A DNA stretch of 64,000 nucleotides from Hyphomicrobiales bacterium (GCA_003169835.1 PNAI01000036.1:27929-91928), one strand, 5' to 3'. Positions 25,900 to 34,971 are shown, counted from the stretch's first letter. Notes: generated by a model from the sequence alone, not told the origin. Numbers and translations are program-made.

Positions 25900-26442
25900 A
25901 TGAAGCTCTTGCGCACCATCCGGCTCGATCCGTCCGACACTTTCATATTCGAGCGTGTGGCGGAGCCGGGCGAATGGGCGGTGTCTGGCGCCTTCGTGTT
26001 TTCCGACGACGATCCCGAAAAGCTCGCGGGGAAATCGCGCTCGGCCTTCCGCGGCGGTTTTCTTGGCGTGCAATCACTCGGCTGGTCAACGCTGGTGCAG
26101 ATCGTCGAGGCGAGCGACGACAACCGTCGGGTTGCGATCGACACGCTGGCGAAGCAGCTCGTCGCTCATTTCGGCGCGCCCACAATCGAGGATGCGGTCG
26201 CGGCGGCGAAGGAAGAGTTCGAATTCACCACGTCGCTCTGCAATCATCCGCACGACACGCTCATTGCCGTGCATCGTTCGCACGAGGGCCGCGAAATTCG
26301 CGAAACCTTCCGTACTTTGCGTCCCAAGGGCGGGCCGAAACCGCTGCGCGCGTTCGCTTTCCTTGACGTGGAAGGTGAAGAGGAGCCGGCGGAAAACGTT
26401 GATCTGGCGGGTATGGCAAAGCGAGAAAAGGAGAACAAATAA
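25900..26442 (+). CDS. formate dehydrogenase accessory protein (DUF6505-like)
   Basis: This 180-residue protein has no signal peptide. The N terminus MKLLRTIRLDPSDTFIFERV and the tryptophan-containing GEWAVSGAFVFSDDDP match the small family I recall as DUF6505. It is always seen with the DUF6352, DUF3305 and DUF3306 genes in formate dehydrogenase loci. The C terminus is lysine- and glutamate-rich. Function is unknown. The name is from memory and moderately secure; gene order is the main support. Confidence 0.7.
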   Translation: MKLLRTIRLDPSDTFIFERVAEPGEWAVSGAFVFSDDDPEKLAGKSRSAFRGGFLGVQSLGWSTLVQIVEASDDNRRVAIDTLAKQLVAHFGAPTIEDAVAAAKEEFEFTTSLCNHPHDTLIAVHRSHEGREIRETFRTLRPKGGPKPLRAFAFLDVEGEEEPAENVDLAGMAKREKENK

Positions 26443-26482
26443 GCTCAATCCTCGCACCTTATGATATGATTGAGCGCAGATC

Positions 26483-27502
26483 ATGAACGCGCCACTGACC
26501 AAGGACTTCTGGCTTTCCTGCGGCCACCACCTGCTCGACCGCGACGTGGGCGGCGGCTTGCTCGTCACCGACGAGTTTCTCAAAATCTATCTCGCACGAC
26601 CTGAACTTGCCCTGCCGCCCGAGGCCTGCGCCGCCGAGCGCGCGCTCCACAAAAAACTGTTCGCCGATCCGCGCGCGCCCGTCGCCTCAGCCGAGATCGC
26701 GGCGGTCAAGGACGCCGATGCGCGTGAGAACTGGCAATTGATGATTGAGTTTCGCGATCATCTCATACGCCACCGTACGCTCGAAGCGGCCTATGTCGAT
26801 CTTGTTCGTCGCAACGTGAAAGTCCCTCACTTGTTCGTCAACCAACTCGTGCACGTGATCCTGCGCAATGTGCTCGATGGCTGCGAAGACCCTTACGAGT
26901 TGCGCGCGGCCGAATTGTTGTTTCGTCCGCAGCGCATGACAACGCACGAAGGCTCGCTGATCGCGGCCGACGAGGAGACGGTCGCGGGCACCAGCGGGAC
27001 GCTCGTTTCGCCGCTCGTTTCCATGCTGGGCCTGCCGGTGGAGGCCGCGATTGACATTATGAATGACGATAATGCCGAACATTATTTCGAGCACAGCGAC
27101 CAGTTCCACATGGCCATCGATCTCACTGCCGGCCGGCGCGGGCTTTCCGCGCTCGGCGAGGTGCTCGCCCGCTGGATTTCACACCTTTTGGCGGTCGAAG
27201 CGGATATGGAGTCGCTTACCGAAATGCGCGATGTGAATTTGACATGGTACGTCGGTCTCGACTCCGAGGCGACACGCATCGGCGATGCCTTATGGAATGG
27301 CGAAGACCTCGATGCGGCGACCAAAGCGCGCATTGTCGGCCTCTATCAGCTTAAATTTCGCGATCCACATATCATGGTGGAAAATCACAAAGGTGAGCCG
27401 ATCTATCTGATCATGGCGATGTCCGCGGATAATGTGCTGCGGCTCAAGCCGCAAAACCTCGTCACCGGGCTGCCGATAAAACATTTGGAGGCAGTGACGT
27501 GA
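26483..27502 (+). CDS. formate dehydrogenase accessory protein (DUF6352-like)
   Basis: This 339-residue, mainly helical cytoplasmic protein begins with the distinctive FWLSCGHHLLDRDVGGGLLV and continues with VTDEFLKIYLARPEL. It matches the DUF6352 family as I recall it. No catalytic motif is evident, but the Cys-Gly-His-His cluster at residues 13-16 could bind a metal. The last four bases overlap the next gene as GTGA, indicating coupled translation with the DUF3305 protein. Confidence 0.72.
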   Translation: MNAPLTKDFWLSCGHHLLDRDVGGGLLVTDEFLKIYLARPELALPPEACAAERALHKKLFADPRAPVASAEIAAVKDADARENWQLMIEFRDHLIRHRTLEAAYVDLVRRNVKVPHLFVNQLVHVILRNVLDGCEDPYELRAAELLFRPQRMTTHEGSLIAADEETVAGTSGTLVSPLVSMLGLPVEAAIDIMNDDNAEHYFEHSDQFHMAIDLTAGRRGLSALGEVLARWISHLLAVEADMESLTEMRDVNLTWYVGLDSEATRIGDALWNGEDLDAATKARIVGLYQLKFRDPHIMVENHKGEPIYLIMAMSADNVLRLKPQNLVTGLPIKHLEAVT

Positions 27503-28008
27503 GCGCGGCGCTCAAGAGCATCCTGGTCGGCGTTGTGGTTGAGCGCTACAAGGCAACGAGCACGTGGATCGATTACATCTGGCGGCCGGTCGCAGTATTG
27601 CCTGGTGAACCGGACGCGAAACCGTGGACCATGCTGAGCGAGAACGAGGAGAAGACGACCTTCTATGCCGGCACGGCGCTGATCGAACTGCACCGCACGG
27701 AAACCACGAACTATCGTGACAACCTCGCGACGGGTTCACCCGGCCTGTGGGTCGCGCTGCGCCTGACCGGCGGCGAGCCGCCGTACACGGTGTTCGCTGT
27801 GACGGCAGATCCTGCGGAAGGCGAGGCCTTCACCGAGGCGGGCACCGATCTCGTCGATCAGGTCGCTATGCCGGCGTCGATCTGCGAACAGGTCGCGGCA
27901 TTCGTCGTCGAGCACCACGTTGAGCGCGAATTTATAAAACGTAAGCGCGACCGCGCCGATCCGGAGGCGCTTGCGCGCCGGAACGGCAAGCGCGAGGATT
28001 TAGAATGA
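27499..28008 (+). CDS. DUF3305 protein
   Basis: This 169-residue protein starts with GTG. Typical DUF3305 features are VGVVVERYKATSTWIDYIWR near the N terminus and GSPGLWVALRLTGGEPPY in the middle. DUF3305 and DUF3306 genes occur side by side in formate dehydrogenase loci of Proteobacteria. Their roles are not established. It overlaps both its upstream neighbour (GTGA) and its downstream neighbour (ATGA). Confidence 0.82.
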   Translation: MSAALKSILVGVVVERYKATSTWIDYIWRPVAVLPGEPDAKPWTMLSENEEKTTFYAGTALIELHRTETTNYRDNLATGSPGLWVALRLTGGEPPYTVFAVTADPAEGEAFTEAGTDLVDQVAMPASICEQVAAFVVEHHVEREFIKRKRDRADPEALARRNGKREDLE

Positions 28009-28745
28009 GCGAGCCGGATAATTTTCTTTCGCGCTGGTCGCGCCGCAAGGCCGCGGGGGCTGAAAAGTATGTCGAGCCATCGATATCGCTGGACGCGGAA
28101 ACGGATGTGGATGCAAGCGTAGAACAAAAGGAATCCGGCACTGCCGTCCCAGTGACGCAAAAACTCACGCCTCCATCCGAATTTGATCCCGCAACTTTGC
28201 CTTCAATTGAATCGATCGTGGCCGGCACTGACGTCAGCGCCTTTCTCAAGGCCGGCGTTCCGGCGGATTTGACCCGTGCGGCGCTTCGCCGCGCCTGGGC
28301 CGCCGATCCCAACATTCGCGATTTCATCGGTCTTTCGGAGAATTCGTGGGACTTCACCGCACCCGGCGGGGTGCCGGGTTTCGGGCCGCTTTCAGCCGAA
28401 GAGGCAGGCCGTCTGATGGCGCAATACACGTCCACGGCAAAGGAAGTCGCCGGCAAGACGAATGAAGCGATCGAGCGGATCAGCCAAATCGACCAGCCGA
28501 AGGCGCCAACCCAAGCCGAGATATCACCAAGTGAGTTCAACAAACGGACGGACGAGCGCGCGGACGCGACCAAGCAAACGACAAGTCCCACGCAAGATCA
28601 GCTTGAGCAAAAATCCAGCGCTATCGATGACGCATCGAATTCATTGCAGCGCGGCAAAGAAAATATTGCAACGCAACATAGTATTTCTGAGTCGAATGAC
28701 TCGCGTCCCACTCGCCGTGCCCACGGTAGTGCTCTACCTGATTAG
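28005..28745 (+). CDS. DUF3306 protein
   Basis: This 246-residue protein has the DUF3306 hallmark near the start, DNFLSRWSRRKA. The body contains TDVSAFLKAGVPADLTRAAL, RRAWAADPNIRDFIGLSENS and WDFTAPGGVPGFG, all typical. The C-terminal third is low-complexity and polar and is likely disordered. It is the last gene of the tightly overlapping accessory set. A 125-bp gap separates it from the TorD gene. Function is unknown. Confidence 0.82.
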   Translation: MSEPDNFLSRWSRRKAAGAEKYVEPSISLDAETDVDASVEQKESGTAVPVTQKLTPPSEFDPATLPSIESIVAGTDVSAFLKAGVPADLTRAALRRAWAADPNIRDFIGLSENSWDFTAPGGVPGFGPLSAEEAGRLMAQYTSTAKEVAGKTNEAIERISQIDQPKAPTQAEISPSEFNKRTDERADATKQTTSPTQDQLEQKSSAIDDASNSLQRGKENIATQHSISESNDSRPTRRAHGSALPD

Positions 28746-28870
28746 TTTTGCCTATGGATTCACACATCCATAGCCCTAAACTATTGACCCCAAGCCAAAT
28801 TAAGAAGTAGCCTTTAAGCATTCTAAATTACGCGGCTGCCTATCTTTTTTGCAGCATGCGAAGGGATGAG

Positions 28871-29644
28871 ATGCGCGATCAAGGTCTGCAAGAAGCGATC
28901 CGCGCTGTCGGCGGTGTGAGCGAGCTCGCGCGCCGCGTTGGAATTTCACAGCCGTCGGTGTCAAATTGGGATCGCATCCCGGCCGAACGCGTTCTCTTTA
29001 TCGAAACCGTCACCGGAATAAATCGTGCGATCTTACGGCCTGACCTGTTCTCTGCGGTGGCTGCCGGTGATGCCGACGAAATTGATGTCGCCCGCGCGCA
29101 AGAATATGCGCTGCTTGCAGCACTCCTTGCACGCGCGCCGGATGCCGGCCTGCTTGCTCGGCTATCCGAATTGCGCGGCAATGCGAGTCCGCTTGGTGTA
29201 GCGCATGCTGCGCTTGGAGAGGCGGCGAGCGCCGCAAACGTCGAGCGCGTCGAGCGCGAATTTTTCAATCTCTTCATCGGGCTTGGCCGTGGCGAACTTC
29301 TTCCCTACGGCTCGTACTATCTCACCGGATTCCTGCACGAGCGTCCGCTCGCACGGCTGCGCGGCGACCTGGCCGCGCTTGGCATCGAGCGCGCCGAGGG
29401 ACAATGCGAGCCAGAGGATCACGCTGCGATCCTGTGCGAGATCATGTCGGGTCTTGCGTCGGGCCGGTTCGGCGCCAAGACCGGTGCCGACCAACAGCTG
29501 TTCGAAAAACATCTCGCGCCGTGGCTTGGGCGCTTCTTCGCCGATCTCGAACGTGCCGAGGCCTCCGACTTCTACCGGCGGGTCGGAACGCTTGGCCGTG
29601 AGTTCATGCAAATCGAGGCCGAGGCCTTCGCGCTGCCGTCTTGA
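28871..29644 (+). CDS. TorD/DmsD-family chaperone with N-terminal HTH domain
   Basis: This 257-residue protein has two parts. Residues about 3-60 form a Cro/YdaS-like helix-turn-helix, with AIRAVGGVSELARRVGISQP followed by SVSNWDRIPAERV. From about residue 70 onward comes a TorD-like all-helical chaperone domain, including EREFFNLFIGLGRGELLPYG and SYYLTGFLHERPLARLRGDL. TorD-type chaperones bind the Tat signal of molybdoenzymes and help cofactor insertion, here presumably for the downstream formate dehydrogenase alpha subunit. The HTH suggests that it also binds DNA. The start at 28871 is preceded by AAGGGA; an ATG at 28856 lacks a ribosome-binding site. Confidence 0.83.
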   Translation: MRDQGLQEAIRAVGGVSELARRVGISQPSVSNWDRIPAERVLFIETVTGINRAILRPDLFSAVAAGDADEIDVARAQEYALLAALLARAPDAGLLARLSELRGNASPLGVAHAALGEAASAANVERVEREFFNLFIGLGRGELLPYGSYYLTGFLHERPLARLRGDLAALGIERAEGQCEPEDHAAILCEIMSGLASGRFGAKTGADQQLFEKHLAPWLGRFFADLERAEASDFYRRVGTLGREFMQIEAEAFALPS

Positions 29645-29686
29645 GCGGGCGGCGCGTGGCCACGGAAACATAAGGAGGGAACGACA

Positions 29687-29893
29687 ATGAAAAAATCAGA
29701 CAAGGCGGCTGTAGGCCGTCGTGCGTTCCTTCGCGCGCTCGGCGCCGGAGCAGGCGTTGCAGTGACAGCCGCAGCGCCGCTTGCAACCGCGGCCAAAGCC
29801 GACAGCGAGAACAACGATGAAAAGCGCAAGGCTCGCTACAAAGAATCCGATCACGTGAAGGCGTTCTATCGCGTCAACAAGTACCCGGCATAA
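29687..29893 (+). CDS. small Tat-signal protein of the formate dehydrogenase operon
   Basis: This 68-residue protein has a twin-arginine signal GRRAFLRALGAGAGVAVTAA near the N terminus and a short mature part ending HVKAFYRVNKYPA. It matches the family I know as the formate dehydrogenase region Tat target. It is preceded by AAGGAGGG and lies 10 bases ahead of the alpha-subunit gene. It may be a small periplasmic subunit or an assembly factor. The exact role is not known. Confidence 0.85.
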   Translation: MKKSDKAAVGRRAFLRALGAGAGVAVTAAAPLATAAKADSENNDEKRKARYKESDHVKAFYRVNKYPA

Positions 29894-29903
29894 GGAGGCG
29901 CCC

Positions 29904-32888
29904 GTGCTGATCAAAAGATCCGAACGTCAGGCACGCCACGGCACCCTTGCCGCCGCGTTTGCAAACCAGACCAGCGGTAATCTCGATCGCCGCACATTCC
30001 TGCGGCGCTCCGGCCTCGCGGCCGGCGGGCTCGCGGCAATAGGCGCGCTGCCGCTCACCAGTGTGCGCAAGGCAGAGGCGGCGGGCTCAAGCCCCGGCCC
30101 GGGCGCCACCATCCGCAAAAACATCTGCACGCATTGCTCGGTCGGCTGCACCGTCATCGCCGAAGTCGAAAATGGCGTGTGGGTTGGCCAAGAACCGGCT
30201 TGGGATAGCCCGATTAACCGCGGTTCGCATTGCGCCAAGGGCGCGGCGACGCGCGAAGTGGTCCACGGCGACCGCCGCTTGAAATATCCGATGAAGCTCG
30301 TGAACGGCCAATGGAACAAGATTTCCTGGGACACCGCCATCAACGAAATCGGCGACAAGCTGATGGAAATTCGCGCGAAGTCGGGGTCGGATTCGGTCTA
30401 TTGGCTGGGCTCCGCCAAGTTCACGAATGAGGGGTCCTATCTCAATCGCAAGCTTGCTGCGTTCTGGGGAACCAATAACTCCGACCATCAAGCGCGCATT
30501 TGCCATTCAACCACGGTTGCGGGCGTAGCCAATACCTGGGGCTACGGCGCGATGACCAACAGCTACACCGACATCCGCAATTCCAAGACGCTGTTTTTCC
30601 TGGGCGGCAACCCTGCCGAAGCGCATCCGGTGTCGTTGCAGCATCTGCTGGAAGGCAAGGAACTCAACCGCGCAAACTTCATCGTCGCCGACCCCCGCCT
30701 GACTCGCACGGCGGCGCACGCGACTGAATATATGCGCTTGCGTCCCGGCACCGATATCCCGGTGCTTTGGGGCATGCTGTGGCACATCTTCAAGAACGGC
30801 TGGGAGGACAAGGAATTCATCGCCCAGCGCGTTTACGGTATGGATGACATCCGCAAGGAAGTCGAGAAGTGGACGCCCGAGGAAGTCGAGCGCGTGTCCG
30901 GCGTGCCCGGCGAGCAGCTCAAGCGCGTCGCCGAGATGTTCGCCAAAGACAAACCCTCGTGCCTGATCTGGGCGATGGGACAGACCCAGCACACGGTCGG
31001 CACCGCCAACGTGCGTGCGAGCTGCATACTTCTGCTTGCGACCGGAAACGTCGGCGGACCGGGCAAGGGCGCCAACATTTTCCGCGGCCACACCAACGTG
31101 CAGGGCGCAACCGATCTGGGCCTCGATATCGTGACGCTGCCGCTCTACTACGGTCTGGTCGAAGGCGCGTGGCGGCATTGGTCGCGCGTTTGGGAGGTCG
31201 ACTATCAGTGGTTTGTCGATCGCTTCGACAAGACCACGGCGGTGGACGGCAAGGTCACTACGACCATGAACACGCCCGGCATCCCGTCCACGCGCTGGTA
31301 CGAGGCGGCGATTCCGACCAAGGATCCCAAGGATAATGTCAGCCAGAAAGACAATCTGAAGGCCATGTTCGTCATGGGTCACGGCGGCAATACCGTGGCG
31401 CGCATGCCGGAAGTGGTGAAGGGCATCGAGAAGCTCGACCTTCTGGTTGTCGCCGATCCGCATCCGACCACGTGGGCCGTGCTCTCCGAACGCAAAGACG
31501 GCACTTATTTGTTGCCGGTCGCGACCAGCTATGAGACCAGCGGTTCACGTACCGCGTCCAATCGCGCCATCCAGTGGGGCGAGCAGATCGTCAAACCGAT
31601 CTTCGAGTCGAAAGACGACAACGAGATCATGTATCTGCTGGCCAAGAAACTCGGCTTCGCCGATCTGATGTTCAAGAACATCAAAGTCGAGAACAACGTG
31701 CCGGTGGTCGAGGACGTCCTGCGCGAGATCAATCGCGGCGGATGGTCGACCGGCTATTGCGGCCAGTCGCCGGAGCGGCTGAAGCTGCACATGGCGAACC
31801 AGAAAAGTTTCGACATGCGCACGCAGAAGGCGACGTCGGGGCCCGATGAAATTCGTGGCGATTATTACGGTCTGCCATGGCCGTGCTGGGGCACGCCAGA
31901 ATTCAGGCATCCCGGCACGCCGCTGCTCTATAACACGAACCTCTCTATCAAGGAGGGTGGCGGCACGTTCCGCGCCCGCTTCGGCGTCGAGCGCGTCATC
32001 GATTCCAAGGTCATGGAGAACGGCCAAGAGGTGACCAAGCAGGTCCGGCACAATCTGTTGGCCGAAGGCTCCTATTCCAAGGACTCCGAACTCAAGGACG
32101 GCTATCCCGAGTTTACGTTGGGCGTGCTCAAGAAGCTCGGCTGGGACACGGACCTCACGCCGGCCGAACTGGCCGTGATCCAGAAGGTCAATCCGACCAC
32201 GCCGGATGCTGTGTCCTGGTCGATCGACCTCTCCGGCGGCATTCAGCGTGTGGCGATTACCCACGGGTGCATCCCCTATGGCAACGGCAAGGCGCGCGCC
32301 AATGCATTCGGTTTGCCTGACGCCATCCCGACGCATCGCGAGCCGATCTATACGTCGCGGCCCGAGCTCGTCGCCAAATATCCGACGCTGCCCAATGCGC
32401 GGCAGTTCCGCATGCCGAACGTCGGTTTTGACATGCAGAAAGCCGCGGTCGATCAGGGCCTCGCCAAGCAGTTCCCGCTCATCCTCTCCTCGGGCCGCTT
32501 GGTCGAATACGAAGGCGGCGGCGAGGAGACTCGATCCAACAAATGGCTCGCTGAGTTGCAGCAAGACATGTTCATCGAGATCAATCCGGACGATGCCGGC
32601 CCCCGCGGCGTCAAGGACGGCGCCTGGGTCTGGGTTACGGGTGCCGAGGGCGGCGCCAAGGCAAGGATGAAAGCGTTGGTCACCGAACGCGTCGGCAAGG
32701 GCGTGACCTGGTGTCCCTTCCACTTCGCGGGCTGGTACCAGGGCGTCGATCAGCGCGGCAAATATCCGAAGGGGGCCGATCCGGTTGTGCTCGGCGAGAG
32801 CGTGAACACGCTCACCACCTACGGCTACGACCCGGTGACGGGAATGCAGGAACCCAAAGCAACGCTTTGTCAGATCAAAGCGGCATAA
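29904..32888 (+). CDS. fdhA: formate dehydrogenase alpha subunit, Tat-exported molybdopterin/4Fe-4S enzyme
   Basis: This 994-residue catalytic subunit starts with GTG after an AAGGAGG site. It has the Tat signal RRTFLRRSGLAAGGLA (about residues 28-43) and the 4Fe-4S motif CTHCSVGC with a fourth Cys in GSHCAKG. The active-site region DHQARICHSTTVAG places Cys where FdnG/FdoG have selenocysteine. Length and domain order match FDH-N/FDH-O type enzymes that oxidise periplasmic formate to CO2. Beta and gamma subunits follow immediately. No selenocysteine codon is needed. The enzyme needs FdhD for activity, and no fdhD is in the window. Confidence 0.95.
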   Translation: MLIKRSERQARHGTLAAAFANQTSGNLDRRTFLRRSGLAAGGLAAIGALPLTSVRKAEAAGSSPGPGATIRKNICTHCSVGCTVIAEVENGVWVGQEPAWDSPINRGSHCAKGAATREVVHGDRRLKYPMKLVNGQWNKISWDTAINEIGDKLMEIRAKSGSDSVYWLGSAKFTNEGSYLNRKLAAFWGTNNSDHQARICHSTTVAGVANTWGYGAMTNSYTDIRNSKTLFFLGGNPAEAHPVSLQHLLEGKELNRANFIVADPRLTRTAAHATEYMRLRPGTDIPVLWGMLWHIFKNGWEDKEFIAQRVYGMDDIRKEVEKWTPEEVERVSGVPGEQLKRVAEMFAKDKPSCLIWAMGQTQHTVGTANVRASCILLLATGNVGGPGKGANIFRGHTNVQGATDLGLDIVTLPLYYGLVEGAWRHWSRVWEVDYQWFVDRFDKTTAVDGKVTTTMNTPGIPSTRWYEAAIPTKDPKDNVSQKDNLKAMFVMGHGGNTVARMPEVVKGIEKLDLLVVADPHPTTWAVLSERKDGTYLLPVATSYETSGSRTASNRAIQWGEQIVKPIFESKDDNEIMYLLAKKLGFADLMFKNIKVENNVPVVEDVLREINRGGWSTGYCGQSPERLKLHMANQKSFDMRTQKATSGPDEIRGDYYGLPWPCWGTPEFRHPGTPLLYNTNLSIKEGGGTFRARFGVERVIDSKVMENGQEVTKQVRHNLLAEGSYSKDSELKDGYPEFTLGVLKKLGWDTDLTPAELAVIQKVNPTTPDAVSWSIDLSGGIQRVAITHGCIPYGNGKARANAFGLPDAIPTHREPIYTSRPELVAKYPTLPNARQFRMPNVGFDMQKAAVDQGLAKQFPLILSSGRLVEYEGGGEETRSNKWLAELQQDMFIEINPDDAGPRGVKDGAWVWVTGAEGGAKARMKALVTERVGKGVTWCPFHFAGWYQGVDQRGKYPKGADPVVLGESVNTLTTYGYDPVTGMQEPKATLCQIKAA

Positions 32889-32900
32889 GGAGCAACGACC

Positions 32901-33497
32901 ATGGCACGTATGAAATTTCTCTGCGACGCCGATCGTTGCATCGAGTGCAACGCTTGCGTCACCGCCTGCAAGAACGAGCACGAGGTGCCATGGGGCATCA
33001 ATCGCCGCCGCGTCGTCACCATCAATGACGGCAAGCCGGGAGAGCGCTCGGTCTCGATGGCCTGCATGCACTGCACCGACGCGCCCTGCGCGGCCGTGTG
33101 TCCGGTGAATTGCTTCTACACCACCGCCGATGCAGTGGTGCTGCATTCCAAAGATCTGTGTATCGGCTGCGGCTATTGCTTCTACGCCTGCCCATTTGGC
33201 GCACCGCAATATCCGAAAGTCGGCAACTTCGGTTCGCGCGGCAAGATGGACAAGTGCACCTACTGCGCCGGCGGGCCGGAAGCCGACGGCAGCGTCGCCG
33301 AGTACGAAAAGTACGGTGCGAACCGGCTGGCCGAAGGCAAGCTGCCGCTGTGCGCCGAGATGTGCTCGACCAAGTCGCTGCTCGCTGGCGATGGGGACAT
33401 CATTGCCAGCATCTACAAGGAGCGGGTGGTCAAGCGCGGCTACGGCTCCGGAGCATGGGGCTGGAAGACGGCTTACAAGGAATCCATCGCGTCTTAA
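32901..33497 (+). CDS. fdhB: formate dehydrogenase beta subunit (4Fe-4S)
   Basis: This 198-residue iron-sulfur protein has ferredoxin-type Cys groups at CIECNACVTACK, CMHCTDAPCAAVCPVNC and CIGCGYCFYACPFG. A further pair at CTYCAGG and LCAEMCSTKSL gives four clusters in the usual arrangement of the FdnH/HybA family. It shuttles electrons from the alpha subunit to the cytochrome b subunit. There is no C-terminal membrane helix, so the protein is shorter than FdnH (about 290 residues) and probably docks directly on the gamma subunit. It sits 12 bases after fdhA with an AAGGAG site. Confidence 0.93.
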   Translation: MARMKFLCDADRCIECNACVTACKNEHEVPWGINRRRVVTINDGKPGERSVSMACMHCTDAPCAAVCPVNCFYTTADAVVLHSKDLCIGCGYCFYACPFGAPQYPKVGNFGSRGKMDKCTYCAGGPEADGSVAEYEKYGANRLAEGKLPLCAEMCSTKSLLAGDGDIIASIYKERVVKRGYGSGAWGWKTAYKESIAS

Positions 33498-33555
33498 GCG
33501 TCAGCGGTCGGCGCGGCGGACGTGAAAAAATGGAACTTTTAGGGAGAGTATTGAC

Positions 33556-34560
33556 ATGACGGGCATTCTCGCACGGGCTCGCTTCATTATTGGCGCGTTG
33601 CTGTTATTATTCGTCGTCGCGATCGTGGCGCCGGTTTCGGCCCAGCAGCCGACCAGGGTCAATCCAACCGAAAGTTCGGTCAAGGAAGACCAGCTATTGC
33701 AGCAGATGCAGATCATCAACGGCCGCGGCTCGTTGCCGGATGCAAAGTCCTACAATCTTGAACAGCCGGCCGGACGCGATTGGCGCGCCTTCCAGGACGT
33801 GACTCTGCCCTGGATCGGCGCCATCGCCATTCTCGGTATGCTGGCGCTGCTCGTGGTGTTCTATCTCATCCGCGGCATGGTGAAGATCGAGAACGGCCGC
33901 TCCGGCCGCCTCGTCGTCCGCTTCAACACCTTTGAGCGCTTCACACACTGGATGACTGCGACCTGCTTCATCACTCTCGCGATCTCCGGCCTCAACATCG
34001 CGTTCGGCAAGTCCCTATTGTTGCCCTTGCTGGGGGCGGAAGCATTCAGCGGCTGGTCGCAATGGGCGAAATACGCGCACAATTACCTGAGCTTCCCTTT
34101 CACCATCGGCGTCGTGGTCATTTTGCTGATCTGGGTTGCGAACAACATTCCGAACCAGATCGACATTGAATGGCTCAAGCGCGGCGGCGGCATCGCCGGC
34201 CACGACCACCCGCCCGCTGAGAAATTTAATGGGGGCCAGAAGGGGATCTACTGGATTGTCGTCATCGGCGGTACGACGTCCGCGATCACCGGCTATCTGC
34301 TGATGTTCCCGTTCTATGGGACCGGCATCGCCGGCATGCAAACGGCTCAGATGATCCATGGTGTCGTGGCGATGCTGTTCGTCGCAGCCATGCTCGCACA
34401 CATCTATATCGGCACGATCGGCATGGAAGGCGCGTTCGAGGCTATGTCCGAAGGGACGGTCGACGAGAATTGGGCCAAGCAGCACCACAGTCTTTGGCTC
34501 GACGAGGTGAAGAACAAGGCGCCTTCAGGGGCGACACCGCGCGCGACGCCAGCCGAGTAA
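33556..34560 (+). CDS. fdhC: formate dehydrogenase gamma subunit, cytochrome b556
   Basis: This 334-residue membrane protein has an N-terminal signal-like helix (ALLLLFVVAIVAPVSA), a periplasmic stretch and a further helix at about 92-112. The FdnI-type four-helix b-type cytochrome domain follows, with FNTFERFTHWMTA, KYAHNYLSFPF and MIHGVVAMLFVAAMLAHIYI supplying haem-ligand histidines. The extra N-terminal region of about 115 residues is longer than in E. coli FdnI and is usual for the alphaproteobacterial type. It passes electrons to quinone. The gene ends the operon just before a strong terminator. Confidence 0.93.
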   Translation: MTGILARARFIIGALLLLFVVAIVAPVSAQQPTRVNPTESSVKEDQLLQQMQIINGRGSLPDAKSYNLEQPAGRDWRAFQDVTLPWIGAIAILGMLALLVVFYLIRGMVKIENGRSGRLVVRFNTFERFTHWMTATCFITLAISGLNIAFGKSLLLPLLGAEAFSGWSQWAKYAHNYLSFPFTIGVVVILLIWVANNIPNQIDIEWLKRGGGIAGHDHPPAEKFNGGQKGIYWIVVIGGTTSAITGYLLMFPFYGTGIAGMQTAQMIHGVVAMLFVAAMLAHIYIGTIGMEGAFEAMSEGTVDENWAKQHHSLWLDEVKNKAPSGATPRATPAE

Positions 34561-34581
34561 GCCGTCATTCCATCGGATAAC

Positions 34582-34612
34582 AAAACGCCCGGCAGTGATG
34601 CCGGGCGTTTTT
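34582..34612 (+). terminator. rho-independent terminator of the formate dehydrogenase operon
   Basis: AAAACGCCCGGCA and TGCCGGGCGTTTT form a perfect 13-bp stem with the loop GTGA, followed by more T residues. It begins 22 bases after the fdhC stop. The A-run on the 5' side makes it partly bidirectional, so it may also end transcription of the leftward 42-residue gene. Confidence 0.93.
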
Positions 34613-34650
34613 CTGTTGGCGCTTAATGCGCGCGTGACCGTAGCCGAAAA

Positions 34651-34779
34651 TCAGGTGCCCAGCCGCACACCGCTGGTCGTGAACGCCTTGTCGACCGGCT
34701 CTTGAATGCTGTTGAGCAATACACTGCCGACAATGGCAAGGACGACGGCTGCAACACAGGCGATCAAAAAAGTTTTCAT
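34651..34779 (-). CDS. 42-residue conserved membrane peptide
   Basis: The ORF starts at an ATG preceded by GGAGAGGAGC and encodes 42 residues. There is one hydrophobic helix (FLIACVAAVVLAIVGSVLL), then a short tail with NSIQEPVDKAFTTSGVRLG. I recall near-identical peptides in Bradyrhizobium and Rhodopseudomonas, where the C-terminal QEPV...AFTTS..VRLG pattern is constant. That conservation supports a real gene. The protein is either a single-pass membrane peptide or a secreted one. It lies alone, convergent with the formate dehydrogenase operon. Function is unknown. Confidence 0.7.
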   Translation of the reverse strand: MKTFLIACVAAVVLAIVGSVLLNSIQEPVDKAFTTSGVRLGT

Positions 34780-34971
34780 AACGGGTGCTCCTCTCCCAAC
34801 TTCATAGCGCCGGATTATAGCAAATATGGAACCGCGGCCAGCCCGGTCTGCGTGATCATTACGCATTTGCACAATGCGGTGGCAAGTATTAGCTGCTTGT
34901 CCGATCTCAGGTCACTCAAAAAAATATAGATATAGCAGCAGCTTAGCGAAGATCCTCATATGAATGGCGGG

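Noticed and set aside
31545..33209. 554-codon leftward open frame opposite fdhA and fdhB
   Set aside because: It is antisense to motif-rich subunits and shows no recognisable protein features.
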